Shown piece by piece: positions 1 to 63,385 of a stretch of DNA of 64,000 nucleotides. The notes below the pieces were generated by a model, which saw nothing but the letters and a program-made list of their open reading frames with translations, had not been told where the DNA came from and made no database searches. The DNA is taken from the NCBI GenBank assembly GCA_032164245.1, contig JAVMKO010000001.1, forward strand, positions 249,001,644 to 249,065,643. Direction: 5' to 3'. The position numbers were made by a program, and so were the translations under genes. Every line of letters starts with the position of its first letter. The first letter of the stretch is position 1. The DNA is from Sternotherus odoratus (lineage: Eukaryota; Chordata; Testudines; Kinosternidae).

Positions 1-240
1 CCATTGTAAGACACCTTTTCTCTTTCCTCCACGCTGATCCCTATGCTTGGCAAACTCTTCCTGTGGTATATCAAGTAATCCCACTGCTCTGTTAAATCAA
101 ATCCTTCCTTTAAAACTCACTCCTTCCATGAAGCTGTATTGGACGATGTACTTTATTAGAGTTATAACCGTCTGAATATCTGTGTTCTTGTAACATGTGC
201 TTTAATGCTCACTGAGATATCAGGTAACAATTCACGGCTT
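1..240. other. No gene seen
   Basis: AT-rich sequence with no coding signal or repeat that I can name. Confidence 0.5.
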
Positions 241-368
241 GCCTCCGATGAAGTGGGTATTAGCCCACGAAAGCTTATGCTTCAATACTTTAGTTAGGCT
301 TTAAGGTGCCACAGGACTCTTTGTTACCTCTGCTATTCCAGACTAACACGGCTACCTCTCTGATTCTT
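241..368 (+). repeat. Penelope-type-like 3' module with hammerhead-like core
   Basis: Carries CCGATGA, a 6-bp stem (GTGGGT/GCCCAC) with an ATTA loop region, CGAAA, then GCTTATGC. It is followed by a conserved tail (GGTGCCACAGGACTCTTTG, then CAGACTAACACGGCTAC). The same module recurs near 22035, 37465 and (twice, inverted) 59015. Assignment to Penelope-like elements rests on the known presence of hammerhead motifs in that group; the repeat itself is certain. Confidence 0.6.
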
Positions 369-2240
369 GAGATATCAGAGGTTCTCTCCACAGGAAGACT
401 CTCCAAGTGTGAGGACTGAGGATCACGTTCAGACAGGTGTCCACGGATCAGAGATTTAATGACAATAGTTCAACATGTCTGGGAGCCTAAGTCACTCTCT
501 CTCACTCGTCTGTGGTTGACACATTCCTCTGAAAAAGTGGGAAATCCTTCTTCCTAGAGTCAGATCTGGGCAGAGCCAGATTTGGTCGTTGTCATACTGG
601 GTTCTTGAGGGCTGCAGGACCATCCCTGAACTTTCCACGGCAGCCTCATTCCCAGGATTTACCATCGTCGTTTCTGGTATCCTTCCTGGGATACGTCGGT
701 GATGAGGAGGGGTGAAAGGAGCATCTCTGCCTGAAAGTGGGCTTGTATACCCTTTGTAGGACACAGGACAGAAAGGCCTGCTTTGATTTTTGCAGCAGTT
801 TCTGCCACTTTTCTCCAAAGAGGAGAGATCCGGTGAACTTGGAGGAGCATAGGATGCGCTTGGAGTGAGCGTCTACTTTCCCGGAGAGGAGCTCCTGCAC
901 TGGATACCATGACCCCGGTATCTCATTTTCTTCAGCAAAGCCTCAGCCACAAATGCAGCTGCCAGGGAATCTTTCCTAAGTGCTGTGCCACTGTCAGGGT
1001 AGTCTCTGTCCGTTGGGCCCTGAAGTCTGCTAGCCAGGATTGTGTTGTTCTCACAAAGCATGGGGCTAAAAGAGACGCTCGGAGGGCGGTCAAGGAAGCT
1101 TCAACATCCCTTCTAAAGGTGGCTTTTATTTTCCTGTTAGGTCCTTTAGAGGGTTAGGGAAGAATTCCTCTTCTGATGGAACAACCTTGTCTCTAGCTAG
1201 GGACACTGCTGTAGCATCAGTCTTTGGGACTGCAGTGAGACCATTCTTTGGGTCTTCCAACTTGTAGAACCTAACCTCATGCTTGCTGCTAAGTTTACCT
1301 GTGCTAGGCTTTTCCTATTCATCCCTGATTATGTCCTCGCAGGAGGATACAAGGGCATCGCTGTCTCAGGGAAGGATCTGGAGTGAGAGTATTGGCTTTG
1401 AGGCTGATCTTCAGGGGCCTGGTCGGATTGAATCTGTACTGTGGCCACCACCTTTTTGCACTCAGATTTGGGGAAAACTGCAACAATTTTTTTCTCCTCT
1501 GCTCAGATTCAGAGCCCGAAAGCTCACCTTCCTTGGCAGAGGAAAGGTCTGAATTAGAAGAGGAATATCTTCTGGATTTGTTATGTACTTTTTCTTCCCT
1601 TCCCCTCTTAATGCTTTTGGGACTTTTTTGGCGCATAGTTGTTTGCAGCTTCCTTTTGTGCAGAGTCCTCTAGAAATTTTTCCCTTGAAGTCCTCCATGT
1701 CAGGGTCTAATTTCTTCAGAGTGAGAGGGTCTCATAATCAGAGTTCTCTGGCTTGTTTTGGGAGGAAGGGGGGGGGGCAGGATATAAGCCCGGCTTCTCT
1801 CCCAAAGCTACTCAAGACCTATTTCCAGACTTGGGGGAGGGCGGACAGGGGAGGAAAGAGGAGTGGAAACCATACAGGGGACTTATATCTATGGTCCTGT
1901 GTCACCCCAGGATTTCCTCTTGGCTTAACAGGATGCAGTGGTTGTCCTCCAAGTCTCTATCTGCTCTTGGTCAGGTTGTTTTGTGGCAATCACCGCTACT
2001 TGGAGGGGCTAGGGGCCCCAACATGCTTATCTGATCTACAGCCTCATGCCCTAGCAGCAATAGGGTTAGCTGGGTGGGAGCAAGGTGTTCTGGGAAAGCT
2101 CTCGCATCCAGAGCCCCATTTGTACTTACTCCAGTGCTTGCATAGTGACTCTGTCATGCCTGTAATGGGGCAGAGGAGCTCAGCAGGAAGGAGCTCATTA
2201 GAGGTTCTGAGGGCAGTACAGCTCCCGCAGGAGGAGTAAG
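369..2240 (-). pseudogene. Broken retroelement remnant, possibly DIRS-like gag
   Basis: The minus strand shows several short overlapping ORFs in different frames. One, around 1319-1636, is rich in Arg, Lys and Ser with an acidic Ser-rich patch (SSAKEGELSGSESEQ). Another, at 646-900, contains FTGSLLFGEKWQKLLQKSK. Basic, Ser-rich starts and an LFGE-type motif resemble gag-like proteins of DIRS-type elements in reptiles and amphibians, but the match is by impression. Frameshifts and stops mean it is not functional. The stretch 1700-2240 may be its non-coding leader. Confidence 0.35.
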
Positions 2241-3769
2241 AGAAAGGAAAAAGGGTTCGTTACTGCACAGACATGGCAATAGAAAATAAAGAGAACAGAA
2301 AGGGATGGATGTAAATGAAACAATGCGTGCTTGCTATCGTGGAGGCAGGAGACCTGCTGGCAAGCAGGAAAAGGAGGCAAGGTCAGCATACTCTACGCTG
2401 CAGTGTTGAATGGCCTCTGGGAACCGCAGCGTAAAGGGGAGCAGCCCAGCCGTAACAGAACTGTGAGAGACGCTGGGCTGCAGAAAACACCCGTAGCAGA
2501 GGTATACCATGAGAATACTGAATACACAATATCAAAATCAAATTTGATTGATAACTAGAAAGCTCTTCACAGGCTTGCATACTGTCCAAATGAAAAATTG
2601 TACACACAGTCCACAAAAGGCAAAGTTCCTATATTTTAAATCTACTTATCTTAGCGTGGTTGTAGAAAATCTGATTGTAAAATAGTTCTGACATCATAAC
2701 ATCTTTTGGTTTTGTCTGGATTTTCCAGAGGCTCTTTGAAAGGCAGTGAAAGAGTGCAACTCCTTTAGCTGCTTTTGAAAACCCAGGGCAAAAAACCAAA
2801 GTCCTTCTGCATGGGGTTGAAGTCCAGAGGCCTGGGCCCCTCCATCCGGGGCTGAAGCTGAAGTCCAAGCAACTTAGCTTCATGGGGCCCCTGTGGCCTG
2901 GGGCTCTAGGCAGATGCTCGACTTGCTATCCTCGAAAGCTGGTCCTTGCTTTTATATGCAGAAAAATAGTTGTTGCGGCACAAGGGGTCTGTGGAGTTTT
3001 TAATAGGATGTTGGAGGGCCTCAAAGAAAACTGATCTAACCTGTATACGAAAGAGAATGTGAACTCAACTCAGACACGTTAACCAGTGAGAAACAGAAGA
3101 TGAGAACAGGGTCATTTTTAAAAGCAAATCTTTTAAATTCGGTAGATTGTTACTTGTCCATTTGGATAATAACGTGGACTAAGGTATTTTTCATTTTAAA
3201 GGCTATCTGTAATGTTCATCCAAATAATAACACATCTACTATCAGAACATAATATTGCTTCATTTCATAGCAATGTGCACTCTAGCCAGAAAAATACCAC
3301 ATCTAAAATTTGATTTACTTACTTAGCAGTTATACAACACTGGCATTCTAAAATAATCAGTTTATGAATCATAGTATGAGTGGCAGGGAGAACACTTTCT
3401 CTGTTTAAAGGTTAAGACTCAGACTACTCCTTGGCTCCCGAAAGCTCTGCAATCCTTCTCCAGTGGAGTTTGCTTTGCGTTTTTTTTTAAATAGGAGAAT
3501 CTTTGTTAAATAGGTTTAAGCCATTTTAAACAAACAAGCACACATTGTTCCGTAGGAATAGAAAGGTCAGGCAACATTCTCAGTGAATAGCGTTTAGTCA
3601 CTTAAGAGATTTACTTATAGATTTTGTTTTTAAACTATCATTCCTTAGCAGCATGAACCTACAAGGTGTTATAGTCCCATTGAGTTTCTGGCACTTGTGA
3701 GCACTCTGCATTTCATAAGAGGTATTTGGCAACTGAGTTTATATACCTCCATTATTAACGAGGAGATAC
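2241..3769. other. Intergenic, nothing recognised
   Basis: Mixed-composition DNA with only short ORFs. I see no exon, RNA gene or nameable repeat; the first 400 bases may still belong to the retroelement remnant to the left. Confidence 0.4.
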
Positions 3770-3777
3770 ACTACAGT

Positions 3778-3885
3778 TAGGGTGACCAGATGTCCTGATT
3801 TTTGAGTCTTTTGCTTATATAGGTTCCTATTACCTCCCCTCCCCTGCCCGTCCTGATTTTTCACATTTGCTGTTTGGTCACCCTA
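3778..3885. mobile_element. Short hAT-type MITE, TIR TAGGGTGACCA
   Basis: Begins TAGGGTGACCAGATG and ends TTTGGTCACCCTA, giving an 11-bp terminal inverted repeat. It is flanked by the 8-bp direct repeat ACTACAGT at 3770-3777 and 3886-3893, the target-duplication length of hAT elements. It is 108 bp long and non-coding. Confidence 0.8.
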
Positions 3886-3893
3886 ACTACAGT

Positions 3894-4923
3894 GTCCCTG
3901 GAAGCTTAAAGCCTCCAACAGAGTTTGTGTGGTGACTAGGGACTTGGAAAGGCCACATAGAGTGAATTTCATCTTCAGCTCTTAATGGAAAATGTCCATG
4001 CATCTGTAAAAACACTTGAATGCCATGAGTGCCCCTCTGATGATAATTTGGGCAGAGTCTGAAAGTGAGAAATGTTGCCTTTCCTTTCTTGAACCGTTTT
4101 CTATCAATGTCAGCAAGACAGTTTATCTTCTCAAAATTATAGAAGAAAACTAGGCAATGGGGAGTGAGGCTGAGAAAGTAAGGCTGAGGCCAAAGTCCAA
4201 TCACTTCTAGTGCTTCTAGGAGTCGGGTTCTCTCACAGCTATACAGCACCCGCTAGCCATTAGGACACATAGCAGTGATGAAAAACTCTATATTCAAACT
4301 GCAAATAAAGCAACTAAAAAAAACAGCAAGCCCCCCTACTACAAGCATACAGATAAATTAGACTATGGATGGTGGTGTGTCTTTCTGCCTTCAGTACAAG
4401 TTAGTGAATGTTATTGGTATCAGGTAAATTAGCTTGTATGTTCTCAGTTGTTTTACAGAAACTTTAACAACCAAAGAGATACTTGCAATGAACAACCTAA
4501 CAAAAAGTGATTTCTCTAACACAAGTATTCAAGCAGTTTTGATCCCGGGCTTTAAAACACGTAGTCCCTGCAAGAAAAGCACAGCCTCTAGTGCTCACAC
4601 ATTTGTCCCCAAATGGCCAACAGCAGTGAAGTTTATTTTACAGATACGCAGTAGCCCAATAAACTCTTGGATAAGAATCCAATTCTGAGGACAGGGGCCA
4701 TACTGCAATTCAATAGCACGGTTCCTGTTGTATGTTTGTCTTTCCATTGATTGTTCCATCACTGTATTAAATTAAGAAATTAAAATTTTACAAAGGAAGA
4801 CTCTGAGCTAGAGCATTACATACATAATGATTGCCAGGAATGTCTGCAAAGGAAACTAAGCTAGAGATGATAGATTGTAACTATATAAACTTCATATGGA
4901 ACTGAATGACTGATGGGATCAGT
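3894..4923. other. Intergenic, nothing recognised
   Basis: AT-rich sequence without supported coding potential. Short ORFs on both strands look like chance. Confidence 0.4.
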
Positions 4924-5115
4924 GAGACAAGGTGGGTGAGGTAATATCTTTTATTGGACCAACTTCCGCTGGTGAGAGAAACACGCTTTTGAGCTAACAC
5001 AGGGCTGAAGAAAAGCTTGTCTTTCTCACCAACAGAAGTTGGTCCAATAAAAGATAACACTTCGCCCACCTTGTCTCACTAATATCCTGGGACCAGCACA
5101 GCTACAACAACACAC
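4924..5115. repeat. Inverted-pair repeat (GAGACAAGGTGGG family)
   Basis: Two arms of about 67 bp (4924-4990 and 5011-5077) are reverse complements with some mismatches and a loop of about 20 bp. The arms run from GAGACAAGGTGGG through TTTTATTGGACCAACTTC to GCTTTT. The tail to about 5115 (TCCTGGGACCAGCACAGC) recurs inverted at 36990. The head-to-head layout resembles Penelope-type insertions; classification is inferred. Confidence 0.55.
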
Positions 5116-6984
5116 TGCTGGAGTCAGTGTCAAGGATTAGCAACCTCTTCTGAATCTTTTAATACTTTATTTAGGCGCTTTATACTAACAGGGCATTTTA
5201 CAAATAATCATACAAGGCTGCTTTAAGGTTTTAAATGCGCTTGTCTAATGCGCGTTTCACATTCCTACAGAATACATTCTCTACTCTATTTATACCATTT
5301 GCTGCAGTATGCACCATAATCCTGATGGCAATAAATACATCAAACTGTCTCATGCGGCTTGAAATGAAAAACAACAAATATTCAGTAGGAGTACACCTCA
5401 GACACACAATCATTTCATGATTTTAATGAAAATAAATTCAAAATTGCATTATTAGAGGTAGTTAAAATTACTTAAGCCAGGACGCGAATGTTACATCAGT
5501 TGCAGTAAATCAGAACCCTACAGTAACAAACAATAATACCCAGGCAACGAAGCAATGACAGTTCAGGAAATAATAGATTCGTTTCAAACTTCTAAGATGG
5601 TATAATAAACAGCGAGAACAGGAGACGTCATATGTCCTTTTAAGATGCAATAAGTCTTATTAAATCACATGGCACTTGAAGGGGATCATTGGTACATGTG
5701 GTTTGGTGGACTTTGGGATTATTAACAAATACAGATGCTAAACAGGCAGTGCTGAAGTAAACAGATAATCAACATGTTTCTCATAGCTGTTTTAATTAAA
5801 TTTATATTTCAAAGCTGTCATGACTTAAGGACACAGAAGACTAGTGTGACTTTGCTAAATTCTTCTATTAACTGGCTGAGAAGCAGAATTTTTTTTGTAG
5901 ATTCTAGAAGGAGGGGAAGAACAGCTGCTATTTTGATTTCTCAATCAGGGAGTGATGGATATTAAAGTAGGTGAGATATAGAGAGTCCAGATGGAATTTC
6001 TCATCATATTATAACAATGTAAAAAAAGGGACAGTGTCAGGTCAAATATGTCTCAGAAGTGAGACACAAGTAAAGAGCTTTGCAGAACCAACTGAAATCA
6101 CTTCATGGTTTGGGGAAGGGGGGCAGTGGGACACAGGAAAATGCTTTAAAAAATATTCCCTTGAAATATTTGGTTTGTAACCACTGCACCATGTTGTTAG
6201 TACATGGAATCAAAGTAAAATTGAATAGATACTAGCTGGAAACAAAATAAAACAAATATTTTTATTGTGCCAGGTGACAGAGCCGCACATAATTAAATAA
6301 ATAATAAATAACTAGTATGCTAGATTTAAACATTTTTAATAATCTGAGGTGATCTGCTCTATACTTTTTGTAAACCTATTTACCCATGTCAGTTTCCTTT
6401 TAAAAATGTTAGTTCAAGATTTAGTCTAAACTACTCTACTGTGTCCCCACCAAAAATACCATTAACCTCTATCATAAAGTTAATGATGTCAGTGAAGGGG
6501 GGTGGCTCTGTACAATCAAGTTGTCTACAATACAGTAAGTACTATAAAATCTTTAGTTATTTTAAAAGGGAAAAGTATTTTCCTAACTGTAAGAATCTTT
6601 AAGGATAAAAGCAGAGTTTTGAGAAATTGCAAAAAGTTGTGTGCGAAGAAGTAATAATTCCATTTAGCACTATTATACTTAGGGGCTGTTATAAATATGA
6701 ATGTGTTTATAGGTCTAAGAAGCTTATATAATCATATTTTGACATGTGCAGGCAGCAAATGTGTGGTTTGTTTTTTAATCTAGTAAGAGAGTAGTGTCCC
6801 AACATATGCTTTGTGTTGTTTTGCAACCAAAGCAACACCAAAGCGTAAGTTGGGTGCTGCTTTGATTGCCTGGACAGTTTTTAAATTCATTTTGATTTAG
6901 TTTGAACAATTACTTCACAATACTGGGTCAAGACTTACTGCCACGGTATTAGGTATCTGCAGACGTGGGAATTTAATTGGGGTT
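5116..6984. other. Intergenic, AT-rich, nothing recognised
   Basis: Long AT-rich stretch, no exon-like ORF with splice sites and no repeat that I can name. Confidence 0.4.
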
Positions 6985-6992
6985 TCCCCACA

Positions 6993-7414
6993 CAGGGCCG
7001 GCGACAGGGGGGTACTACGGGTACAGCTGTACCAGGCCCCCCGACTTTAGGGGGCCCCGGTACACCGCTGTACCCATTGTGTCCCCCCTTGTCGCCGGAC
7101 CTGGAGAGTGGGGAAGGGGCGGGGAGGTGGCGCGGCTCTCCCCCGGACAAGCGCGCCTGGCCCCGGCAGGAGCAGAGAGCCCGGCCGGCGACAGCAGCGC
7201 TGTCCGGGGGAGGGGGGAGAGAAAGGGCGGCTCACGCAGCTCTCGCTCCCGCTGCCGCCAGCGGGGGGGGGGAGGGGAGCGGGCCTGGCTGGGCTGGGGG
7301 GGCACCCATCCGCTGTCGGCTGGGCTGGGGGGGCCCACATCCGCTGTCGGCTGGGCTGGGGGGGCCCCCAAACTATCGGAGTAGGGGGCCCCAAAATTTC
7401 TGTCGCCGGCCCTG
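6993..7414. mobile_element. hAT-type non-autonomous element, GC-rich
   Basis: Perfect 13-bp terminal inverted repeat CAGGGCCGGCGAC / GTCGCCGGCCCTG, flanked by the 8-bp duplication TCCCCACA (6985-6992 and 7415-7422). The 422-bp interior is GC-rich, with three tandem units near 7285-7370 built on GGCTGGGCTGGGGGGGC and CCATCCGCTGTC. The ORFs across it are compositional. Its right end is also found at 53217-53246 inside another transposon. Confidence 0.9.
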
Positions 7415-7422
7415 TCCCCACA

Positions 7423-8504
7423 TCCCAGGTGAGTGCTTTAATCAATGGGCTAAAAGTTATAAAGTGGGAACCATGCCCATCACCTCCTCTGCCTGACTTA
7501 TGAATAGGACATCTGAGCATTCCTACAGTAGTGGATGCCGCACACGATTTAGACAGCTGAATCCGTCTTCCCTGGTTTGTGATGTTCTCTGGGACTTAGG
7601 CAGGAAAGCAGTGTTCGACCGCATGCCCAGAGGCATAAACATAGGTGCCTAGGGAACTTTTACCCTGAAATGTTAGGTGCTGAGTGAGTTTAGGCACCTA
7701 CAGAGTTAGGCAGGAGTTTTGTGCATTGCAGGAAAGCCATATTCGGCACTTAGACACTTACCTCCTTTTGTGCATTGAGCCCAGAATGCCCCAGTCTTTG
7801 AGTTGCTGAGCATTCTTGACTGTCTTTGTACTTGAATGGAAGTTGAGGGTTCTCATCATATTACGGGATTGGGTTCATAATGCTGCTGCGGGATTGACAT
7901 GGTGGAAAATGGCAAGACTAGCAAAAATGCATCACAGTACCTTTCAAAGCTGTGATGGTTTTGTAGAAATGAAGAAACAAACAGATGCTCTCCCTCCACC
8001 CCTCATCCCTCCCAACCAGCATCTTTAATGTAGCTAGAAATACTGTAGGAGCTAGGAAAGTGGTTTTTGCAGTGAAGTACCACAACTTCTAAGCTTGATT
8101 GGAGACAGTGATCTTTCTTGAATTTTTCATCTCTTTATAATAGTTTATAATAATTAACCATGGGACAAGAGTCTTTTTATTGGTGGTGATGAGAGTTAAC
8201 AGTTACTCGTGGTCGGATGGTGAATTAAATTTATTAAGTATTCCAATGTTCCTGAAGCCCGGTGATTGCAAAAGTACTATTAGTAAGCTCATATCTAGGG
8301 ATTTTCATCTTCAAAGGGCAGTACAAACTTCAACCAATTTAATTCTAAAGCAAGAGTTCCTGTATGAGGATGTGGAAATGGGAGGAAAATACTTACAATA
8401 GAAAAGATGCACAGACTAAGAATGTTCTGCATTAAAAGAAGACCCCAAACACAAATTTCCTACCCAAACAAAAACACCTACTTTTACTCTCTTGATCTAT
8501 TTTT
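7423..8504. other. Intergenic between transposon and VWA8 3' end
   Basis: No supported feature. The ORF around 7816-8028 has no family resemblance that I recognise. Confidence 0.4.
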
Positions 8505-9456
8505 CCATGTGACTTATTTTCTTCTTTATTAAAAGTCTTTTTCTGACACACAGATCTGCCCTCCAGCTTCACATTTTAGAAATCATAACAGAAAGTGCAA
8601 AGAGCTCTTGAAGCGGAAGCAGAATGTTAAAAAACCATGAGCACATACAGCCTCTGGGATAAGAGGCCCTGTCCTAGGATTGCTGGCAACAGAGAAAATA
8701 GAGATCATCATCTGCTACCATGCAGGGGGAAAGTCATGGGGGTGCATCCTTTGGAAATGTTCATCAGTGGGTCTTAGACCCCTTTCAGCTCTGTCTTCCC
8801 AGAAAAAAATAATGTAACTTTTTTCTAGGGATTTTCACGACTCTGAGCTGTGCTCAGATCCAGTCATGTATGTTTATACTGCAATGCTCCGTGCTTCCAC
8901 ATCATTCTATTGTTCCTGACATCCAATAGGAAAGGTCGGATGCAGACCAGGATGAGCAGTCTTGTTCAAATGTGCAGTTACTTGTATTTCTAATTCTGAA
9001 CACGGCACTCACAACAGTGGGGCAGATTAGCTGGGTCTGACTTGCACATTGCTGTATAACTTGGTATTCAACCCTAAGAAACGCTGCTAATAAAACGGAG
9101 TAATATTATGCTGTCCCAAAGAGCTGCTGACAAGGTATCAGCCAGAATGGCCACAAACAATCTGTTATCTCTTCATTTGACACTGCTATCCTGTGCACTC
9201 CATCAACCCCCTTAACTCTCTGACCCCTCTGAATGCAGAGCTTTAAGTTACCTGACGGCTCTACTATATGATTTCAGCAAAAATCTAAGCTACACAGTGT
9301 TATTTTTGGTGTTTTGATTAAGGGACTGTAATATTTCAAAATGAAAATTATATTTATCAGTTTATCAACAGGAGCTGATTTTGTCTTTCACCACGCAGCT
9401 TGTTTCTGAATTGCGTTGGTTACAATGTCCAATTATTTAATAGTAATGGGGACTTC
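8505..9456 (-). other. VWA8: Probable VWA8 3' untranslated region
   Basis: Sequence between the stop codon and the first AATAAA on the minus strand, about 0.93 kb. I find no earlier AATAAA in this stretch. No long ORF or recognised repeat lies in it. The extent is inferred from the poly(A) signal; shorter or longer 3' ends are possible. Confidence 0.55.
8525..8530 (-). promoter_or_regulatory. Candidate poly(A) signal AATAAA for VWA8
   Basis: First AATAAA on the minus strand after the stop codon. About 50-100 bases further on, the minus strand is GT-rich (around 8420-8480, with GGTGTTTTTGTTTGGG), as expected of a downstream cleavage element. Inference from sequence only. Confidence 0.55.
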
Positions 9457-61631
<52,175 letters not shown>

Positions 61632-61814
61632 CTGAGAAAGAGAGAAGGTAACTTGAGGACTTCAGTGAGCAAAGACTTGTATAAAGCACCCTTTAAACAA
61701 ATGGTCTTGATAAACTCCCATTTCAAATCAAACTTAAGCATTTTGGGCAATTCTCAGTTCATGCCACAACAAGTAGAAGAGCTGTCTCGGTCTTTGAGGG
61801 AGCATCTACTAACG
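61632..61814. other. VWA8 intron sequence upstream of window exon 1
   Basis: Contains the acceptor polypyrimidine stretch (on the minus strand) just above 61631; otherwise nothing recognised. Confidence 0.5.
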
Positions 61815-62821
61815 TAAGAACGGCCATATTGGGTTAGACAAAGGCTCATCTTGCCCAGTGTCTCTGGCAGTGGCCTGTACCAGACCTTCGGGAAAAGTGT
61901 ACAGAACAGGGCAATTATGGCGTAATCCACTCATCTTCCACTCCCAGCTTCTGGCAGTCAGAGGTTTAGGGTCATTCCGAGCATGGGGCTGCATCCCTGA
62001 CCATCTTGGCTCATAGCAACTGATAGATTTATCCTCCAAGAACTTATCCAGTTGTTTTATGAACATATTTATACTTTTGGCCACCATAATATCCCAAGGC
62101 AATGAGTCCCAAAGGTGAACTGTGCATTGTGCAAAAAGTACTTCCCCTTATTTGTATTAAACCTGCTGTCTACTAATTTAATCAGGTGATCACTGATTTT
62201 TGTACTTTGCGAAGGGGTAAATAACACTTTCTATTCACTTTTGCCACACCATTCATGATTTTATGAACCTCTATCATATCCCCTTTTAATTGTCTCTTTT
62301 CTAAGATGAACAGCCCTAATCCTTTTAGTCTCCCCTCGAATGGACACCATTCCATACCCTTAATAGTCTTTTTTTCCCCTCTTCTCTAAATCTCTTCCAG
62401 TTCCACTATATCCTTTTTGAGATGGGTGACCAGAACTGAACAAAGTATTAAAGGTGTGGGCACACCATAGATTTATATAGTGGTTTTATGGTATTTTCTA
62501 TATCTTTTCTAATAGCTCCTAACATACTGTTAGCCTTTTTAACTGCTGCTAGGTATTGGGCAGAAGCTTTCAGAGAACTATCCAAGGTGATTCCAAGATC
62601 TCTTTCTTGGATGGCCACAGCTAATTTAGAACCCATCATTGTATATGTGTAGTTGGGATTATGTTTTCCAATGTGCATTTCTTTGCACTCAACTTTGAAT
62701 TCCACCTACCTTTTCCTTCCCCACTCCCCTAGTTTTATGGGATCCCTTTGTAACTCCTCAGTCTGTTTTGGACTCAACTATCCTATATTATAAAAGACAA
62801 GCGAACGGTGTGTGAAGCCAT

Positions 62822-62925
62822 CATGCGCAGTAGAGACGGCACTGATGAACGGCATGCGCAGTAGAGACAGCCGGACGAACGGCATGCTGGGGGTTGTAGT
62901 TCGGAGGCACAAAATGGCTGCGGCG
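62822..62925 (+). promoter_or_regulatory. Cluster of NRF1-, ZNF143/THAP11- and YY1-like motifs
   Basis: CATGCGCA occurs at 62822-62829 and 62853-62860 inside a duplicated CATGCGCAGTAGAGAC segment (NRF1-like). GCATGCTGGGGGTTGTAGTTC, the reverse complement of the ACTACAA..CCCA..ATGC motif, lies at 62882-62902. CAAAATGGCTGC at 62909-62920 is YY1-like. Together they look like a captured CpG-rich housekeeping promoter. Motif matches are by eye and activity is untested. Confidence 0.6.
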
Positions 62926-63024
62926 CGTGCCTGCCCGAGCGATCCTCACACGGAGCTAGAGCACCAAGGAGCAGTTATACATATAAAGTTAGCTGGGCTG
63001 TCGGGCGCATGACGAGGAGTTGAG

Positions 63025-63385
63025 GGGGGAGGGAGCTGAGCGGGAGGTAGGGGGCTGGGCGAGGGGGGGGTCGTTGCAGGGGGGAGGGGGGCTGGGCAAG
63101 GGGGAGTCGTTGCAGAGGGGAGGGGGGGTCATTGCAGGGGGGAGGGGGGCTGGGCGAGGGGGGGTCGTTGCAGGGGGGAGGGGGGCTGGGTGAGGGGGGG
63201 TCGTTGCAGGGGCGGTTGTTGCAGGGGGAGGGGGTCATTGCAGGGGGGAGGGGGGCTGGGCGAGGGGGGGTCGTTGCAGGGGGAGGGGTGCTTGGCGAGG
63301 AGGGGTCATTGCAGGGGGGAGGGGGCTGGGCGAGGGGGGGGTGTTGGGGGGGAGGGGGGCTAGGCGGCGCGGGGGGGGGGGACGA
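63025..63385 (+). repeat. G-rich tandem array inside Helitron
   Basis: About 10 imperfect copies of a unit of about 35 bp (GGGGTCGTTGCAG, a G-rich run, GGGGCTGGGCGAG), with G runs of 4-9. Quadruplex-prone. ORFs through it are compositional. Confidence 0.9.

Noticed and set aside
7015..7520. ORFs of 118-157 codons
   Set aside because: GC-rich hAT element with tandem units; open in several frames at once.
1..9000. Neighbouring gene downstream of VWA8 (RGCC is the neighbour on this side in mammals, as I recall)
   Set aside because: No exon with recognisable sequence or splice sites could be found in this stretch.
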